A DNA stretch of 64,000 nt from Lepidonotus clava (GCA_936440205.1 OW387133.1:2818001-2882000), one strand, 5' to 3'; counted from the stretch's first letter, positions 11,570 to 22,699 are shown. The notes: generated by a model from the letters alone, not told the origin. Numbers and translations are program-made.

Positions 11570-12280
11570 ATCTACCAGGCAAGAAACAGCTGTTTTGTAT
11601 TTTGATAATACAGATGACAATTTACCAGTTGAGGACGTTTGAAAAACCCACTTTGTTTTCCAACATATTTTATATTTTCTGTAAAATAAAAATTGTTCCT
11701 GCGAGATCTAGTCTTGATCTGTTTATATTTCAGAAATCAGTCTAAAATTCCATGCAGTTACAAAGATCTGTTGAAAATTGCCCCAATAGGCTTAAAACTG
11801 ACTCAAAATATCAATGTCTCTAGTCTCTGGGGGATTCTCCTCTGCATGTAGTCTTACGTGAGTTACTTTGATGCCTTCAATATATCCACTTCCAAAAAGG
11901 CTATACCTGAATTTACTTGGAGAGTGGAGCACAGTGGCAGGATTTTAACAGTTGATTAAGAAAAATGGGGATTGTCCTCCATTCACCTATAGTAGAGCAT
12001 GTTGTAGTGTGCAGCGGGAATTTCCCTATTATAACTTCTAATCAAATGTACATGCACTTTTTGAAAACTTATGTAAGTTTTTCATACTTTACATCAAAAT
12101 ATTTCTGAAATCAATATAACATATGACTATGTTTTATATACCAATAGAGAAGAAAAATTGTGTAGCATCTAGAGATATAAAGTTCAATGACATGGGATGA
12201 AAAGTAATATTTTAGCATACAAAAACCCCGCAGAAGGCCTGAATTTTTCAAGTTTTTGGGTTGTTTCTTGCCTGGTAGAT
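11570..12280. mobile_element. 711-bp DNA element with ~19-bp terminal inverted repeats
   Basis: Starts ATCTACCAGGCAAGAAACA and ends TGTTTCTTGCCTGGTAGAT, exact reverse complements. No transposase-like open frame, so non-autonomous. It separates the two blocks of the tandem array at 10740-13300. The target-site duplication is ambiguous, because the flanks offer only short matches (CT or TAT). Confidence 0.8.
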
Positions 12281-12704
12281 CTATGGTGGCTCACCTGATT
12301 GGTCGGTTCTGGTCATGGGTCATCAATATTCATGTTTGCTCCCGCCAACTTCTGGGGTTTGTAAGGGGTGTTCGGAGATGGGATGGTCGGGTTTCGGCAG
12401 GAAGGAGAATGTCGGTGGCAGGAGCCACACTGAGCAGTCTGTCTAAGGAGTAGTGGCGGCAGGGGCCACTCTGCTACTTGGGCGTCTAGTACCGAAAGGC
12501 TAGATAAATTCCCGTAAAAAGCCGATTAGTATCCACTTAACCCAGTTTGATGAGATGACCAAGAGTGGTAGTATTGGAGAACTATCCGTCCTGCATGGTC
12601 CGAATGTTCGCCTAAGATATCTGTTGTGTTGTGGGCTAGCCTCACAGTGTCCTACAAGTCCACTTGTGAGAAGGTCTCAAGCGAGGCTACTAGCCGATAT
12701 CTAG
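12281..12704. other. Unassigned spacer between MITE and second array block
   Basis: Mixed-composition sequence with an imperfect hairpin near 12450-12480 (AGTAGTGGC...GCCACTCTGCTACT). It matches no gene or RNA class that I recognise and no other segment of the window. Confidence 0.4.
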
Positions 12705-13321
12705 GGTACGAGTAATGCCGTAATGCACTGAACTGCTCTAAATTAACAGTCAAAATCTGATCAGGTATGAAAGAAATGAACACAACTTGTCTGGAAGGAG
12801 GGGGACACTGGCTCTCGAGGTGACAACAAGTTCGCATCTCTGGGCATACGTAACCAGATATGTGACTATGCTGTAATAAGGTGAAATAGGGTGAAATGCT
12901 ACGAGTGAATGTCTCAATCTGAATAGGTAAATATACAGCACCAAAGCATTTAACAACTGTAGGAAAGGAGGGAGGCACTGTCTGTGAGGGTGACAACCCA
13001 TTAACGTTGGGTTGAGGTACGAGTAATGCTGTAATGTGTTGAACTGCTCTGCATTAACAGTCACAATCTGAATAGGTAAATACAAGGGGCGAAAGCATTA
13101 AACAAAAATTGTATCGACAACCAATGACAACCAATTTACATATGGTGGGGAGACTAACTCTGTAGCTACATAACTAACTATGTGACTATGCCGTATTGCA
13201 TAGAACTGCTCTGAGTGAACGTCACAATCTGAATAGATAAATGCACAGGACCAAGGCGTTAAACAACAGTATCAGAAGAGGGGGGCACTAGCGCACGCAC
13301 GCACACACACACACACACACA
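12705..13321. repeat. Tandem satellite array, block 2, ending in (CA)n
   Basis: Four monomers of 153-160 bp start at about 12715, 12868, 13023 and 13183, each with a ATGCYGTAATG-like head and a AATCTGAATAGGTAAAT core, as in block 1 but more diverged. The block ends in a (CA)n microsatellite at about 13290-13321. Confidence 0.8.
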
Positions 13322-13339
13322 GCGTTTTGTTTCTCTTTG

Positions 13340-13412
13340 TCAAGTAAGTTCCAACCAAAAGGGGCAAGGAGGGGTCAGGACCCCTTGGACCCCCCCTGGA
13401 TCCGCTCCTGCC
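13340..13412. mobile_element. Right-end fragment of CAGGGGCGGAT-type MITE
   Basis: GGGTCAGGACCCCTTGGACC followed by CTGGATCCGCTCCTG matches the right half of the copy at 49852-50038. Confidence 0.55.
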
Positions 13413-15051
13413 CATATATCTATTGCTGCAACCCATTGGCTTCTTGCAAACTATTTAACAACTTTTCATCAGTGAGTATGTGATCCCTGAGGGAGTGACC
13501 CCCACCCCCACCAGGGCCATTATAGAAGTCTATGGGAACAAGTCCATTGAAACCTTCATCAAATTGCACCATCCTATAGATATTGGATAGCATTGAGTTA
13601 ATTTGATGGAATCTGGGACCAGGTACAACTTCATTGAAACTAACTTTTCAATGGTATCTATGAGCAGTCTATTTGATGTGAGCGCGTGCCCAGGAATGCT
13701 TTGTGCATCGACTCTAGTGCTATTGCTAATTTAACAATGTTAACCTTTGTCGTATTCCGACTCGCTGGCGACAAGGGGAAATGGCTATTATATTGCACAT
13801 TTGCTGACTATTTCCCCTTTTTTGGTTTACATTCTATGTTAAATTGATTCCCCTGGAAACACATACATCTTATTTGACTAGTTATTCAGAAAATTCATTT
13901 AACATTTTACAAATCCCTTTATAGAAGCACTGTACATAAAATATGACAGTGATTTTTGTGCATTTCTAATGATCAAGGAATTCAAAACTTGTCAAACGTT
14001 ATTGGTAAAAATGATTCTATACCAGGGACATAGAAACATTCAAAAGGTGTAGATATGAAGCGTGATTTAGTTCCCCTCTCTAAAAGCTCTAAGCGTACAT
14101 ATAAATTGTTCCGATGCAAGGGGTGTACCAAGGAGGACCGGGTTCCGCATTAACATGTTACATCAGAACAAAGAACTGAAAACATGAATGACGCTTGAAA
14201 AGCTCCTATAAAACATATTTGACATTTATTCTGTATGATTTTGATTTCAGTGTGAAGTTTTCCGTCCTTTGTAAAGGGCTGTAACTGTTACTTTATTCAT
14301 ACAAATATTCAAAAGTACAAATAGTCTTTATTGGTGGTAGAGATAATATTTTACTTAAAAAGTAGCTCTATATACAGAAATGTGACCCAACAAGGGGAAA
14401 GGATGCTCCAAGGTTTCTATATTTCCTATCATAAGACTAATATTTAAGGAGATATGAGTAGATTTGTGAAAAAATGTGAAAATATTTCGTTAGACCAACT
14501 TTTTGTGTAGATTTTAGTGAACATACTCAAAATGTTCCATTTAAACGGAATATTCCCTTATTTGGAATGTCAATGGAACGTTTTGATTTTGAAAATTCAC
14601 ATTATTCCTTCTATTTGGTTTCCATGGTAACCAGAAAATTTAAATAAAATAGAGCCACACATTAGAAATATTCCTTTAGCATCGTTTCATTGAAAACAGA
14701 ATGGAAATATCATTTCTAGATCAAAATTGATCAATATAATTGTATTCCTGACAATTTGTTTCATAATTATCATAATTTATAATAGTCACTATGATTTGTC
14801 AGTAAACAATGGATATTAGGGATTTTGCCCATTTTCGTGTATTATGACGATGACATGTTTAAGGGGATATAACTTCCTTAATAATCATCACATTTGGACA
14901 TTTGGAATAGAATTTAAGGAAACAAGTGTAGAACAAGACCTTAAACCTCATTCAACACAATTTTAATGGTTTGTATGATACACTTTAAAAACAACATAAA
15001 ATAGGTTAAAAGTTATCTTTAAACATGAGTAACTTATGATATAGTTGATAT
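13413..15051. other. AT-rich intergenic stretch
   Basis: No gene recognised. It contains one strong RFX X-box, GTTTCCATGGTAACC at 14618-14632, and an inverted pair of words around 13780 and 13810 (AAGGGGAAAT / ATTTCCCCTT). Confidence 0.5.
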
Positions 15052-15258
15052 TAATGATTGTTGAAGCTGATGGTCCATCAGCAATTTTTCAGCTCTATCA
15101 GGACGAACTCATGCTTTTTGGATTTTACAACACGCTGGTGACCGAATCTTTGGGATTGAGTATGATGGCAAGGCAAGGCAGTTTCACAGGCACCTTCAAG
15201 GCTCAAACCTGGACCGGCCCCAAGTGAGGCGAAGAGGTTAACCACTACACTGTCCCAC
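15052..15258 (-). mobile_element. tRNA-derived SINE, diverged copy
   Basis: Reverse-strand copy of the SINE at 2924-3139: ATGATTGTTGAAGCTGATGG, TCAGCAATTTTTCAGCTCTA, TGGTGACCGAATCTTTGGG, then the tRNA-like head (CTCAAACCTGGACCGG...AACCACTACACTGTCCCA). B and A boxes are diverged and no flanking duplication is clear, so it is older than the 2.9 kb copy. Confidence 0.75.
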
Positions 15259-15368
15259 TGTACACTACAATGTATCTGAGTTGATGTTCATCCATGATCA
15301 TTCAAATATGCAAACAATCTCATTGTCTATTTAGTAGTGATGCATTGCATATGATACCATGGAAGACC

Positions 15369-15420
15369 CAGGGGCGGATCCGAGGGTTCCTGGGGGTCCT
15401 GACTACCGCTTTTGGTGGGA
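15369..15420. mobile_element. Left-end fragment of CAGGGGCGGAT-type MITE
   Basis: CAGGGGCGGATCCGAGGGTT followed by GGGGGTCCTGAC; no matching right end is nearby. Confidence 0.4.
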
Positions 15421-15524
15421 CACCTAAACTAGAAAAAGAGGGGAATGCCACGCATGTATATGGTTTTAGTACTTAGTCTTTATGCTGACCCACATTCTGG
15501 TCACATTAGAGATCGCTTAGGTGA

Positions 15525-15714
15525 GCATACGCTGGTACCCGCGCCTGAACTCACACTCGGCTATGCTAGCTGTACCTCATGAATTGGCGCAGGTCCAAGC
15601 CATCCCCAACTGCATCAGATTTTGACGAAATTGGAGTCACGTGACCACTTCTCGACCTATCAGATGGCTGGAAAAAATAGGCTGGACCTGCTGAGAGAGA
15701 AGGGGTACCAGCAT
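15525..15714. mobile_element. Possible 190-bp MITE with GCTGGTACCC ends
   Basis: CGCTGGTACCC at the left and GGGTACCAGC at the right are inverted, and a second inner inverted pair (AGGTCCAAGCC / GGCTGGACCT) lies inside. Only one copy is seen here, so this could be chance plus a palindromic word. Confidence 0.35.
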
Positions 15715-16741
15715 AAAATGAGTAGTGTCTAATATAGTCAGATATTTTTAAAGTAATTTACAATAGTTTGATAGATTTCTGGTCACAGTACTGAATAGGA
15801 ACCCTTCTTGTGTTGTTTCATATTGGATCTGGTCATATGTGTCGCAGGTCTGACAAAGTTATCGCATAGAGAAGATGATCATCTCAGGGCTGATAAAAAT
15901 ATTGCATGCCAGTGAAATTAAAGAAATAGCATTTACACTGGGAAAAGATGATAATTATTGTTGAAAGCAATTATCCATCAAAATATAGTGAACGCTAGTG
16001 TGTTGATTAGGGTTAACTATATTTATAGTGCATTGTCCGAGATGATTATTGTTATTAATATTGTCTCTAATGGGATGCTAGTCGAGTGGTGAGTAAGTTC
16101 ACGAGATGGGCGCTCAATGCATAACATGAACAACGCTTGGCAGTATGGTAAGTTTATTGATGGATATGGTGATGCGTACAGCTGCTCGTGATGGCAATAA
16201 GTCCAAGGTATAACAGTTCCAGTTTAGAGTGGAGTCAGCTTCCTCCATAGAGTCCGCCTAGTCTCACCTTCGGCCGTCGTGCGGTAGTACCGTATAAGTC
16301 ACCAGATGTCCCTTTGCTTGTATAGCTATCTAAAACCCTTCGAATCTCCGGATCCGTATGATCCAAACGCTACTGGTCTCTCCCCCTCTCTTACCCTGCA
16401 CTATTGCTTATAAAGCAGTCTGATATCGATTTTACCCAAGGCATCGGTGCTTGCGGGGAAGTGTGTCCCGGTGAGCATTGTCGTCAGGTATATTTACACC
16501 TACCAGCGGCACCTGCCATTACTAGATATTTTCATAGACTGAGTAATTTAGAGGAATTCTTATCATTTTGTATTCATCTGGTGACCCTTACACTAATTCA
16601 ATAAGCATGCACAAAGCAGATGTTTTAATCTCTACCTTTGTGCAATAGGTTGAAACTCAAACAAATCAATTCAATATGTTGGATCCATTCCCTTACAGAC
16701 CTGTCATTGGTATTGTCATTTGCACCAGGAATTGCACCCAA

Positions 16742-18207
16742 CAATAAGCCAATCCCACATTGGGTATATCCTTAAATTGGACAAGGTTTGGGCAAAATAG
16801 CTATACAGTAAAACTTCCTTAGTTCAAAGCCTCTGGGACCAAAAGAAAAGTTTGTATTAAGGGGGTTTTGAATTATCAGCGTCCTAGTAGTATTGGAACA
16901 GTGTGCCATTTCTATTAGTTAATTGAATGCTATATAGAATGTGATTTGTTTTGGTTGTTAATTTAAATCATACGGCACAGTAAAGAAAGGTGACTGACAC
17001 CTATAAGAATGACTCTGCATTTATTCACTGAGAGGACACATCATTAAATGAGGCATAAGTCAAATAAATATGGGTGCTACATGTATATGTAATATGACAA
17101 GGTGCATATAAAATGATATTTTCTCTTCAGATATTTTTGCAGTTTTGATTAACCTTAGGTGAAATCAGATTACAAAAGATTCTAGGAGTGGCAATGAAAT
17201 TAAAGAACTGGCAAAAGATATCATTTCTTTATAATCGCTGGCTTTGTATGGTACACATTAATATCACCTGTTTATCATTGAGTGCAACATCAAAGAAACA
17301 GTTTACATTTGATTGAAGACATTAATTCTCACAATTATTGCAGTACGATTAGCACCTTCATAACACTTTCAGATCTAAAGAGTATAGAATCCGCCAATCT
17401 AATCGAAATGTCATGATTCCCATCAAGTGTCTATAATTTGAACCCTGGATGCTAATGAGGCCTTCCTATTGACAGTAGGGTTTCCTTCAAGGAGGGGGAC
17501 TCCCTGTGTGTGGTAATTGCCCCCCTGCTAGTTTAGGAGGTACAGGGGGCCTCCTGGGATTATGACACCCCCTCCCCTACTGGCAGCCTGAGTGTCTTTG
17601 TGGCCCCACCAGGAGATGGTTATCAACCTTAGGGGGGTCAGAGGAGTCAGAGGATGGGCAAATAAGAGGGACAAACCACAGATGTCTATAACTAAATGGC
17701 ACAAATTGATTTGAATTAAAGGGGTTTTCTTATTAATGGTTAGTTTGAATTATATACCTGTGGACTGGGGCTGGCTGTGTAGTTTGAACTTACAGGGAAT
17801 TTGATTAATCAGGGCTTTGAATTAATGAGGTTTTACTGTATATGCCATCCTTGTCTCCAAGACTTGGAATTACTTAAATAAGCAAGAATTGTGTATTTCT
17901 ATATCCCCAAGCTCTTAAATGTTATTAATTGACAGATTTTCAGGTTTGCTAACCAATCAAAGTACTGTATTCCAGGGCAAAATGTGGTTGGACATCATAG
18001 GTTGGACTGACAGGCTTTAACATTGGTTCCTATGGGGGAAAAGTCCAAAATGTAAGATCACATTCTAGAAATTCTAGGAGCAATCTGTCAATCAAATTGC
18101 ATTGGTCAATTTTGTATCGTGCAGATGTCTTCAGGGAATAAGCATGGAGGCAATTTTGAAAAAACTGGTAAACTGCAATGTTGGTACAAACTTGGATGGG
18201 CTTATTG
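16742..18207. mobile_element. MITE with CAATAAGCC termini, interrupted by a Tigger-like element
   Basis: Left end CAATAAGCCAATCCCA and right end TTGGATGGGCTTATTG are inverted. Removing the 1.03 kb insertion at 16806-17838 leaves about 430 bp that align along their length with the uninterrupted copy at 32246-32698 (shared words: TTGGGTATATCC, AGCAAGAATT, CAGGTTTGC, GGTTGGACAT, GGAGCAATCTGTCAAT, GAATAAGCATGGAGGCAATTTT). Confidence 0.85.
16806..17838. mobile_element. Non-autonomous pogo/Tigger-like (Tc1/mariner) DNA transposon
   Basis: Terminal inverted repeats begin CAGTAAAACTTCCTTAGTTC and, read from the other end, CAGTAAAACCTCATTAATTC. It is flanked by TA at 16804-16805 and 17839-17840. A TA duplication and CAGT-type termini with tandem-like subterminal words are typical of pogo/Tigger elements. 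No transposase frame remains (1033 bp). It sits inside an older MITE, which gives the relative order of insertion. Confidence 0.8.
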
Positions 18208-18589
18208 TAGCAACAGATCCCGAGCACTGCAACGGCCAGGGAAAATGGGTCTTCAGATAGATTGCTCAATGGGAACCCTACTTAACTGTAACACCATGAA
18301 AGTATTATGATTCAAGTTGAGATTCAAGGGTGATGTTCAGTCAAAATAAAAGAAATATGTTATTATGGTTACAATAGACAAAGAATATTATTCTATAGAC
18401 CTTGTACAGATGTGGTCACATCGCCACATTTTGGTGATCACCACATGATCGCCATGGCCACGTGTCTAACAATCAATCTTAAATTAATGAATTATGGAGT
18501 TTTTACAAGAGTGTTTTAAGTAAATGCAGCATAAATATTTGATTTAAGTTTTTAAAAATTTGAATAAGAACAATTTAAAATATGCCGAC

Positions 18590-19010
18590 AGCCCACTTTT
18601 GGTAGCTGTGACGTCATGTGCAAAACGTCTACAAGTATGCACCCACAACCCACGTGTGATAAATGTTTTCTGTCCAGGCCCTAGAGTCTCTTTCACTAAC
18701 GTTAATAGTCACCATGACAACTCACGTAAAATTAACTGTGTTAAAAATCATATAATGAGGTGCTTCCTATTCATAATAAGTTCAGATGTAGTACGTCATT
18801 GCTTGAAATAAGTTAATTGTCAATACATATCATGACAACTCATGTAAAATTAACTGTGAATCATATACTGAAGCTATTTCCTTTTCCTTATCAGTTCTGA
18901 TGAAGAGCTAACCAATGTGGCGGTGGCATACGTAAACCATTAGTGTGTAATCTAGCATGAATTTCTGATGCCAAAGAAAGCTTTAAAAAGAACTTACCTG
19001 ACACAGTGTG
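18590..19010. repeat. Complex repeat array, block 1 (GATGAAGTACGTCA motif units)
   Basis: Carries GACGTCATGTGCAAAACGTC, CACCCACAACCCAC, AATAGTCACCATGACAACTC and two CAGTTCTGATGAAG-like motifs about 110 bp apart (near 18783 and 18894), then AAAAAGAACTTACCTGACACAG. The same ordered words recur at 19722-20530 and 21310-21545. Confidence 0.75.
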
Positions 19011-19157
19011 TGAAATAATGTCTAAGTATGTGCAAATGTGTGGTGTCATAGAACTTAGCCCATATGTGTGGACCTCCCTTTCCAAAATCCTGTTTAGTCT
19101 GTGTAATATTATCTCTAGCAAACAAATCAAATTTCTTTCTTTTGAACTTGAATTTTT

Positions 19158-19245
19158 GATGATGATAATGATTGTTGGAGCTGACGGTCCATCAGCAATT
19201 GTTCAGCTATGTCAGGATGAACTGACGCTTTTTGGATTGTACTGT
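19158..19245 (-). mobile_element. tRNA-derived SINE, 3' fragment
   Basis: GATGATGATAATGATTGTTGGAGC...TCAGCAATTGTTCAGCTATG...GGATTGTACTGTG matches the tail of the SINE family; the tRNA-like head is missing, as in a truncated copy. Confidence 0.75.
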
Positions 19246-19721
19246 GAGACTTTGGTTTTGTAGTGTGGTATTAAATGAAGACTTGAAGGCAGGAAGTTGT
19301 AGTTGTTGATGTAAAATGTATTTTCTCCACAGAACCAGGAGTGTAGGCCTAAAAGCCTACAGCTGCTTAGTTGTTACATGCTGTGTTGTCTTCAGCTGTT
19401 GGACCCAGAGTGTCCTTACAGCATACCTGCACCTCCCCACCTGACCTCTGGTCAGTGTCCTAATTACAACTGACCAATAGGGGCAGGGGGAGTGCTGTCT
19501 AATTACCATAAACTCTATAGTCTAGTACCTTATATATATATCTAATATATCTAATATGTCTTTTGGTTATTATTATGTAAACATAAAGGTTGTAAAATAA
19601 AGGAAATTATCATATTAATAGATTTTATATAATAGATTTGGGAAAAAGTTGTAATTCTTAAAGGGAGGATATATGTTATGCCTAAATTTAGGTATGACAG
19701 TACAACATAGTGGTGACAGAA

Positions 19722-20530
19722 TCATGTAAAAATAACTGTTAAAAATCATCTAATAAAGCTGCTTCTGATTCCTAATTAGTTCTGATGAAGAGCGTCACTG
19801 CTTGAAATAATATTTCATATTATGTTAATAACCAACACATACCTCACCAATCAAATGGTGGCATGCATAAACCATTTGTGTTTAATTTGGTGTGAATCTT
19901 CTGACAACAAGGAAAGATCTAAAAAGAACTACCTTGACACAGAAACAAAAACTGTGACGCCATGTGCAAAACATCTATAAATCTGCACCCACAACCCACA
20001 TGTGATAATATTTTTTTGACCGGGCCCTACAGTCTCTTTCACTAACATTAATAGTCACCATGACAACTCATGTATAAAGCTGTTTCCCTTTCCTAATCTA
20101 TTTTGATGAAGTGCGTCAGTACTTGTACTTGAAATAAGTTAATTGTCAACACATACCATAACAACTTATGTGAATTTAACAGTGTTAAAAATCATAAAGT
20201 GCTTCCGACTCATAATCAGTTTTGATGAAGTACGTCACTACTTGAAATATGTTAATTACCAACTGATATCTCACCAATAAAACAGTGGCATAAACAAACC
20301 ATTGGTATTTAATCTGGTGTGAATCTTCTGACTACAAAGAAACATCTAAAAAGAACAACCTTGACACAGAGATAAAAACTGTGACGTCATGTGCAAAACG
20401 TCTATAAATCTGATGAAGTACGTCAATACTTGAAACATGTTAACTGCCAACACATACCATGGCGACTTATTTAAAATTAACTGTTAAACATCATAAGGTA
20501 CTTCCCTTTCCTACTCAGTTCTGAAGAAGG
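19722..20530. repeat. Complex repeat array, block 2
   Basis: At least four GATGAAG motif units (near 19777, 20103, 20217, 20408) alternate with AATTAACTGTTAAAAATCAT, GTGTGAATCTTCTGAC, AAAAAGAACTACCTTGACAC and the GTGACGTCATGTGCAAAACG word. Spacing between successive motifs is about 110-190 bp, with larger units of 400-600 bp. Confidence 0.75.
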
Positions 20531-20535
20531 GTTCT

Positions 20536-20785
20536 CGGACATGTACCCCGGGACACTTATCCCCCTGACACCTACGCCCTAGGACACCTACCCCCTAGGA
20601 CACTTACCCTCTGGACACTTACCCCCTGGGACACTTACCCCCTAGGACACTTACCCCCTGGACACTTACCCCTTAGGACACTTACCCCCTAGGACACTTA
20701 CCCCTTAGGACACTTACCCCCCAGACACTTACCCCTTAGGACACTTACCCTCTGGACACTTACCCCCTAGGACACTTACCCCTCT
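20536..20785 (+). repeat. Minisatellite GGACACTTACCCCCTA, about 15 units
   Basis: Units of 15-17 bp (GGACACTTACCCCCTA and variants CTTA/CTCT) repeat without a break inside the complex array. An inverted array of the same unit lies about 360 bp to the right (21143-21303). Confidence 0.9.
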
Positions 20786-21142
20786 CCCTGGCTTATAGTG
20801 TAGAGGAAATTACAAGGATATTATCAGGTCGGAGCTACCACAGGTAAACAACCCATCCTGTAAAAATGGTGCAGCCTGATAGTGTGGCAGTTGTCTGACC
20901 CACAGCCTAATTTGAATCCTGTTGTTTCTGTGGTTTTGACCACGGTTGTCGGCCCCCAGTCTTAAAGTAAACAACTTCTCTCTTCTCATAGATCTTTAGG
21001 ATTCAGACCTTAAAGGCTAACTCGTCCCTATTCCACAGTTTGTAATGGGGAAGAAACTAAATATATATCCTTCTCTTCTGATAGATCTTTCGGAAATATA
21101 TATCCAATCATTGAACAAAAAAAGTAGGGGATTATGATGGTC

Positions 21143-21303
21143 ACTTGGGGATTAAGTGTCTGGGGGTTAAGTGTGCTCGGGGATAAGTGTCCAGGGGGTA
21201 AGTGTCCAGGGGATAAGTGTCCAGGGGGTAAGTGTCCAGGGGATAAGTGTCCAGGGGGTAAATGTCCAGGGGGTAAGTGTCTGGGGGGTAAGTGTCCAGG
21301 TGT
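21143..21303 (-). repeat. Inverted minisatellite partner, about 10 units
   Basis: GGGGGTAAGTGTCCAGG units of 15-16 bp are the reverse complement of the array at 20536-20785. A GDKCPGGK-repeat open frame results from the unit length near 16 with in-register variants and is not evidence of a protein. Confidence 0.9.
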
Positions 21304-21309
21304 GTTTTT

Positions 21310-21545
21310 TTTCTGTCACCCTGATGGTGTACGTCACTGCTTGAATCATGTTCATTGTTACCATGACAACTTTAATCTTTAAGCCGTGTTAAAAATCATA
21401 ATGTTCATCCTTTTCCTAATCAGTTCTGATGAAGTACGTCATTGCTTGAAACGAACTCATTGCTTGGTACGAACTCATATCTCACCAATAAAACAGTGGT
21501 GTATATGAAGCATTAGTATTTAATTTGGTGTGAATTTTTCTGACG
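21310..21545. repeat. Complex repeat array, block 3
   Basis: Two further motif units about 100 bp apart (GATGGTGTACGTCACTGCTT near 21323 and GATGAAGTACGTCATTGCTT near 21428), with GTTACCATGACAAC and GGTGTGAATTTTTCTGAC. Confidence 0.75.
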
Positions 21546-21561
21546 ACTGAAATAAATAAAG

Positions 21562-21773
21562 GGGGGTGGGGTGGTGTAGTGGTCAACATGCTCGACTTGC
21601 ATGTGGGGGACCCAGGTTTGAAACCGGGCTGTGCCTGTTACACCACCTTACCTTGCCGTCGTCCCCCATAGATTCTACCAAACACCTGTCTACAGTCAAA
21701 AACTGAAGTTGGTCTTGATATAGCTGAAAAATTGCTGAATAGACCTTAAACTCCAACACATCATCATCATCTA
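21562..21773 (+). mobile_element. tRNA-derived SINE, well-preserved copy
   Basis: Best-preserved promoter of the family: A box TGGTGTAGTGG at 21572-21582 and B box GGTTTGAAACC at 21615-21625, followed by GGGCTGTGCCTGTTACACCA. Tail GATATAGCTGAAAAATTGCT and (ATC)n end as in the copy at 2924-3139. Flanked by near-identical 12-bp repeats (AAATAAATAAAG at 21550-21561, AAATATATAAAG at 21774-21785, 11 of 12 equal). RNA polymerase III transcription is expected for the family; activity is not shown here. Confidence 0.85.
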
Positions 21774-22198
21774 AAATATATAAAGAACATACTTAAAAGA
21801 ATAAGAGGAAAAATAAAAAGACAAGTTGTTACCAGTTTGTAGTCTAATCTCTTTATTATACCTTAGGGTGATACAAGTTTAGTAGTTTAACACAGGGTGA
21901 TACAAACCTGGGTGATAACCAGCCTTGTATCGCACTGCAGTGTGATACAGAAACTTTTTATTTTTCTAAAATTCATGAAAAAATGAAATAATTAAGAAAT
22001 AAAAAATCTAACATATGCAATATCTGTACAACGTTCATGGCTACATTTTACTGCTTACTATTTGTGGATTTGATGGATATCAAAAGAGTTATATCAAAAA
22101 ACATTAAAAAGTGTGCAGCATCACAGTCCCACCATCACTGATTGCTGTGCATCCTTCAATGGGAGCTCAGATCAAACAGAAAAGGTAAAATAAATCCA

Positions 22199-22354
22199 TA
22201 ACCAACCTCGAAGGGAGTACTCGGGTAGTTATCACCCCTCGCCGGGACCCCGATATCAGCCCTCGGCCGGCCCTTCGGGCCCTGGCCTCGGGCTGATATC
22301 GGGGTCCCGGCTCGGGGTGATAACCACCCTCGTACTCCCTTCTTGGTTGGTTAT
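22199..22354. mobile_element. 156-bp foldback element, nearly full palindrome
   Basis: Two 70-bp arms (ATAACCAACC...CGATATCAGCCC / GGGCTGATATCG...GGTTGGTTAT) are reverse complements with few differences and a short CCCTTCGGG centre. CpG-rich in contrast to its flanks. Resembles a snapback MITE; only one copy here. Confidence 0.85.
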
Positions 22355-22359
22355 ATGTA

Positions 22360-22695
22360 TTTTTTTTTTTTTTTTAAACATTTTATTTAGACTGCAACAA
22401 GATCAAATTACAAGTAATCTGGTCTCCCTCTTGAGTACAGTACATATTAGCATATAGAACATATATAGTATCATATATTTGGTAAGCACGAAAAAAAACG
22501 GATGATAATTAACACTACTAGGTTGATAATGATATTAATGGTAATGGGATGAGATGATCATATGCCTTAACTACACACAAATTGGTTTTAAGTTTCCAAG
22601 TCTTATGAAAAAAATATTTGTTTAACAAGCAAATACATTAAATATAGGATTTTTAGAGAAAAAATAAGAATAAAAATAAAAATAAGAATAAAAAT
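22360..22695 (-). mobile_element. Probable retroposed 3' end with poly(A)
   Basis: Read on the minus strand, AATAAA (22382-22387) is followed within about 7 bases by an A-run (22360-22375), the layout of a retroposed polyadenylated transcript. The body, about 300 bp, is AT-rich and non-coding; I cannot tell whether it is a LINE 3' end or a processed transcript. Confidence 0.45.
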
Positions 22696-22699
22696 GGGT

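Noticed and set aside
10740-13300. CRISPR-like repeat-spacer array
   Set aside because: Units are whole 120-185 bp satellite monomers without short conserved repeats and unique spacers, in a eukaryotic genome.
16060-16600. Possible terminal repeat of a retroelement
   Set aside because: No second copy, no clear terminal or flanking repeats and no coding region nearby, so left unassigned.
21134-21382. Frame with GDKCPGGK repeats
   Set aside because: It is a translation of the 15-16 bp minisatellite; the partner array gives unrelated residues and there is no gene context.
18590-21545. Functional hammerhead ribozymes
   Set aside because: CTGATGA and GAAAC boxes are present, but canonical stem II pairing fails in the copies inspected and most copies lack one intact box; kept only as a resemblance.
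21562-21640. A tRNA gene
   Set aside because: A and B boxes are present, but the cloverleaf arms do not close and the same head plus tail recurs six more times: it is a SINE.
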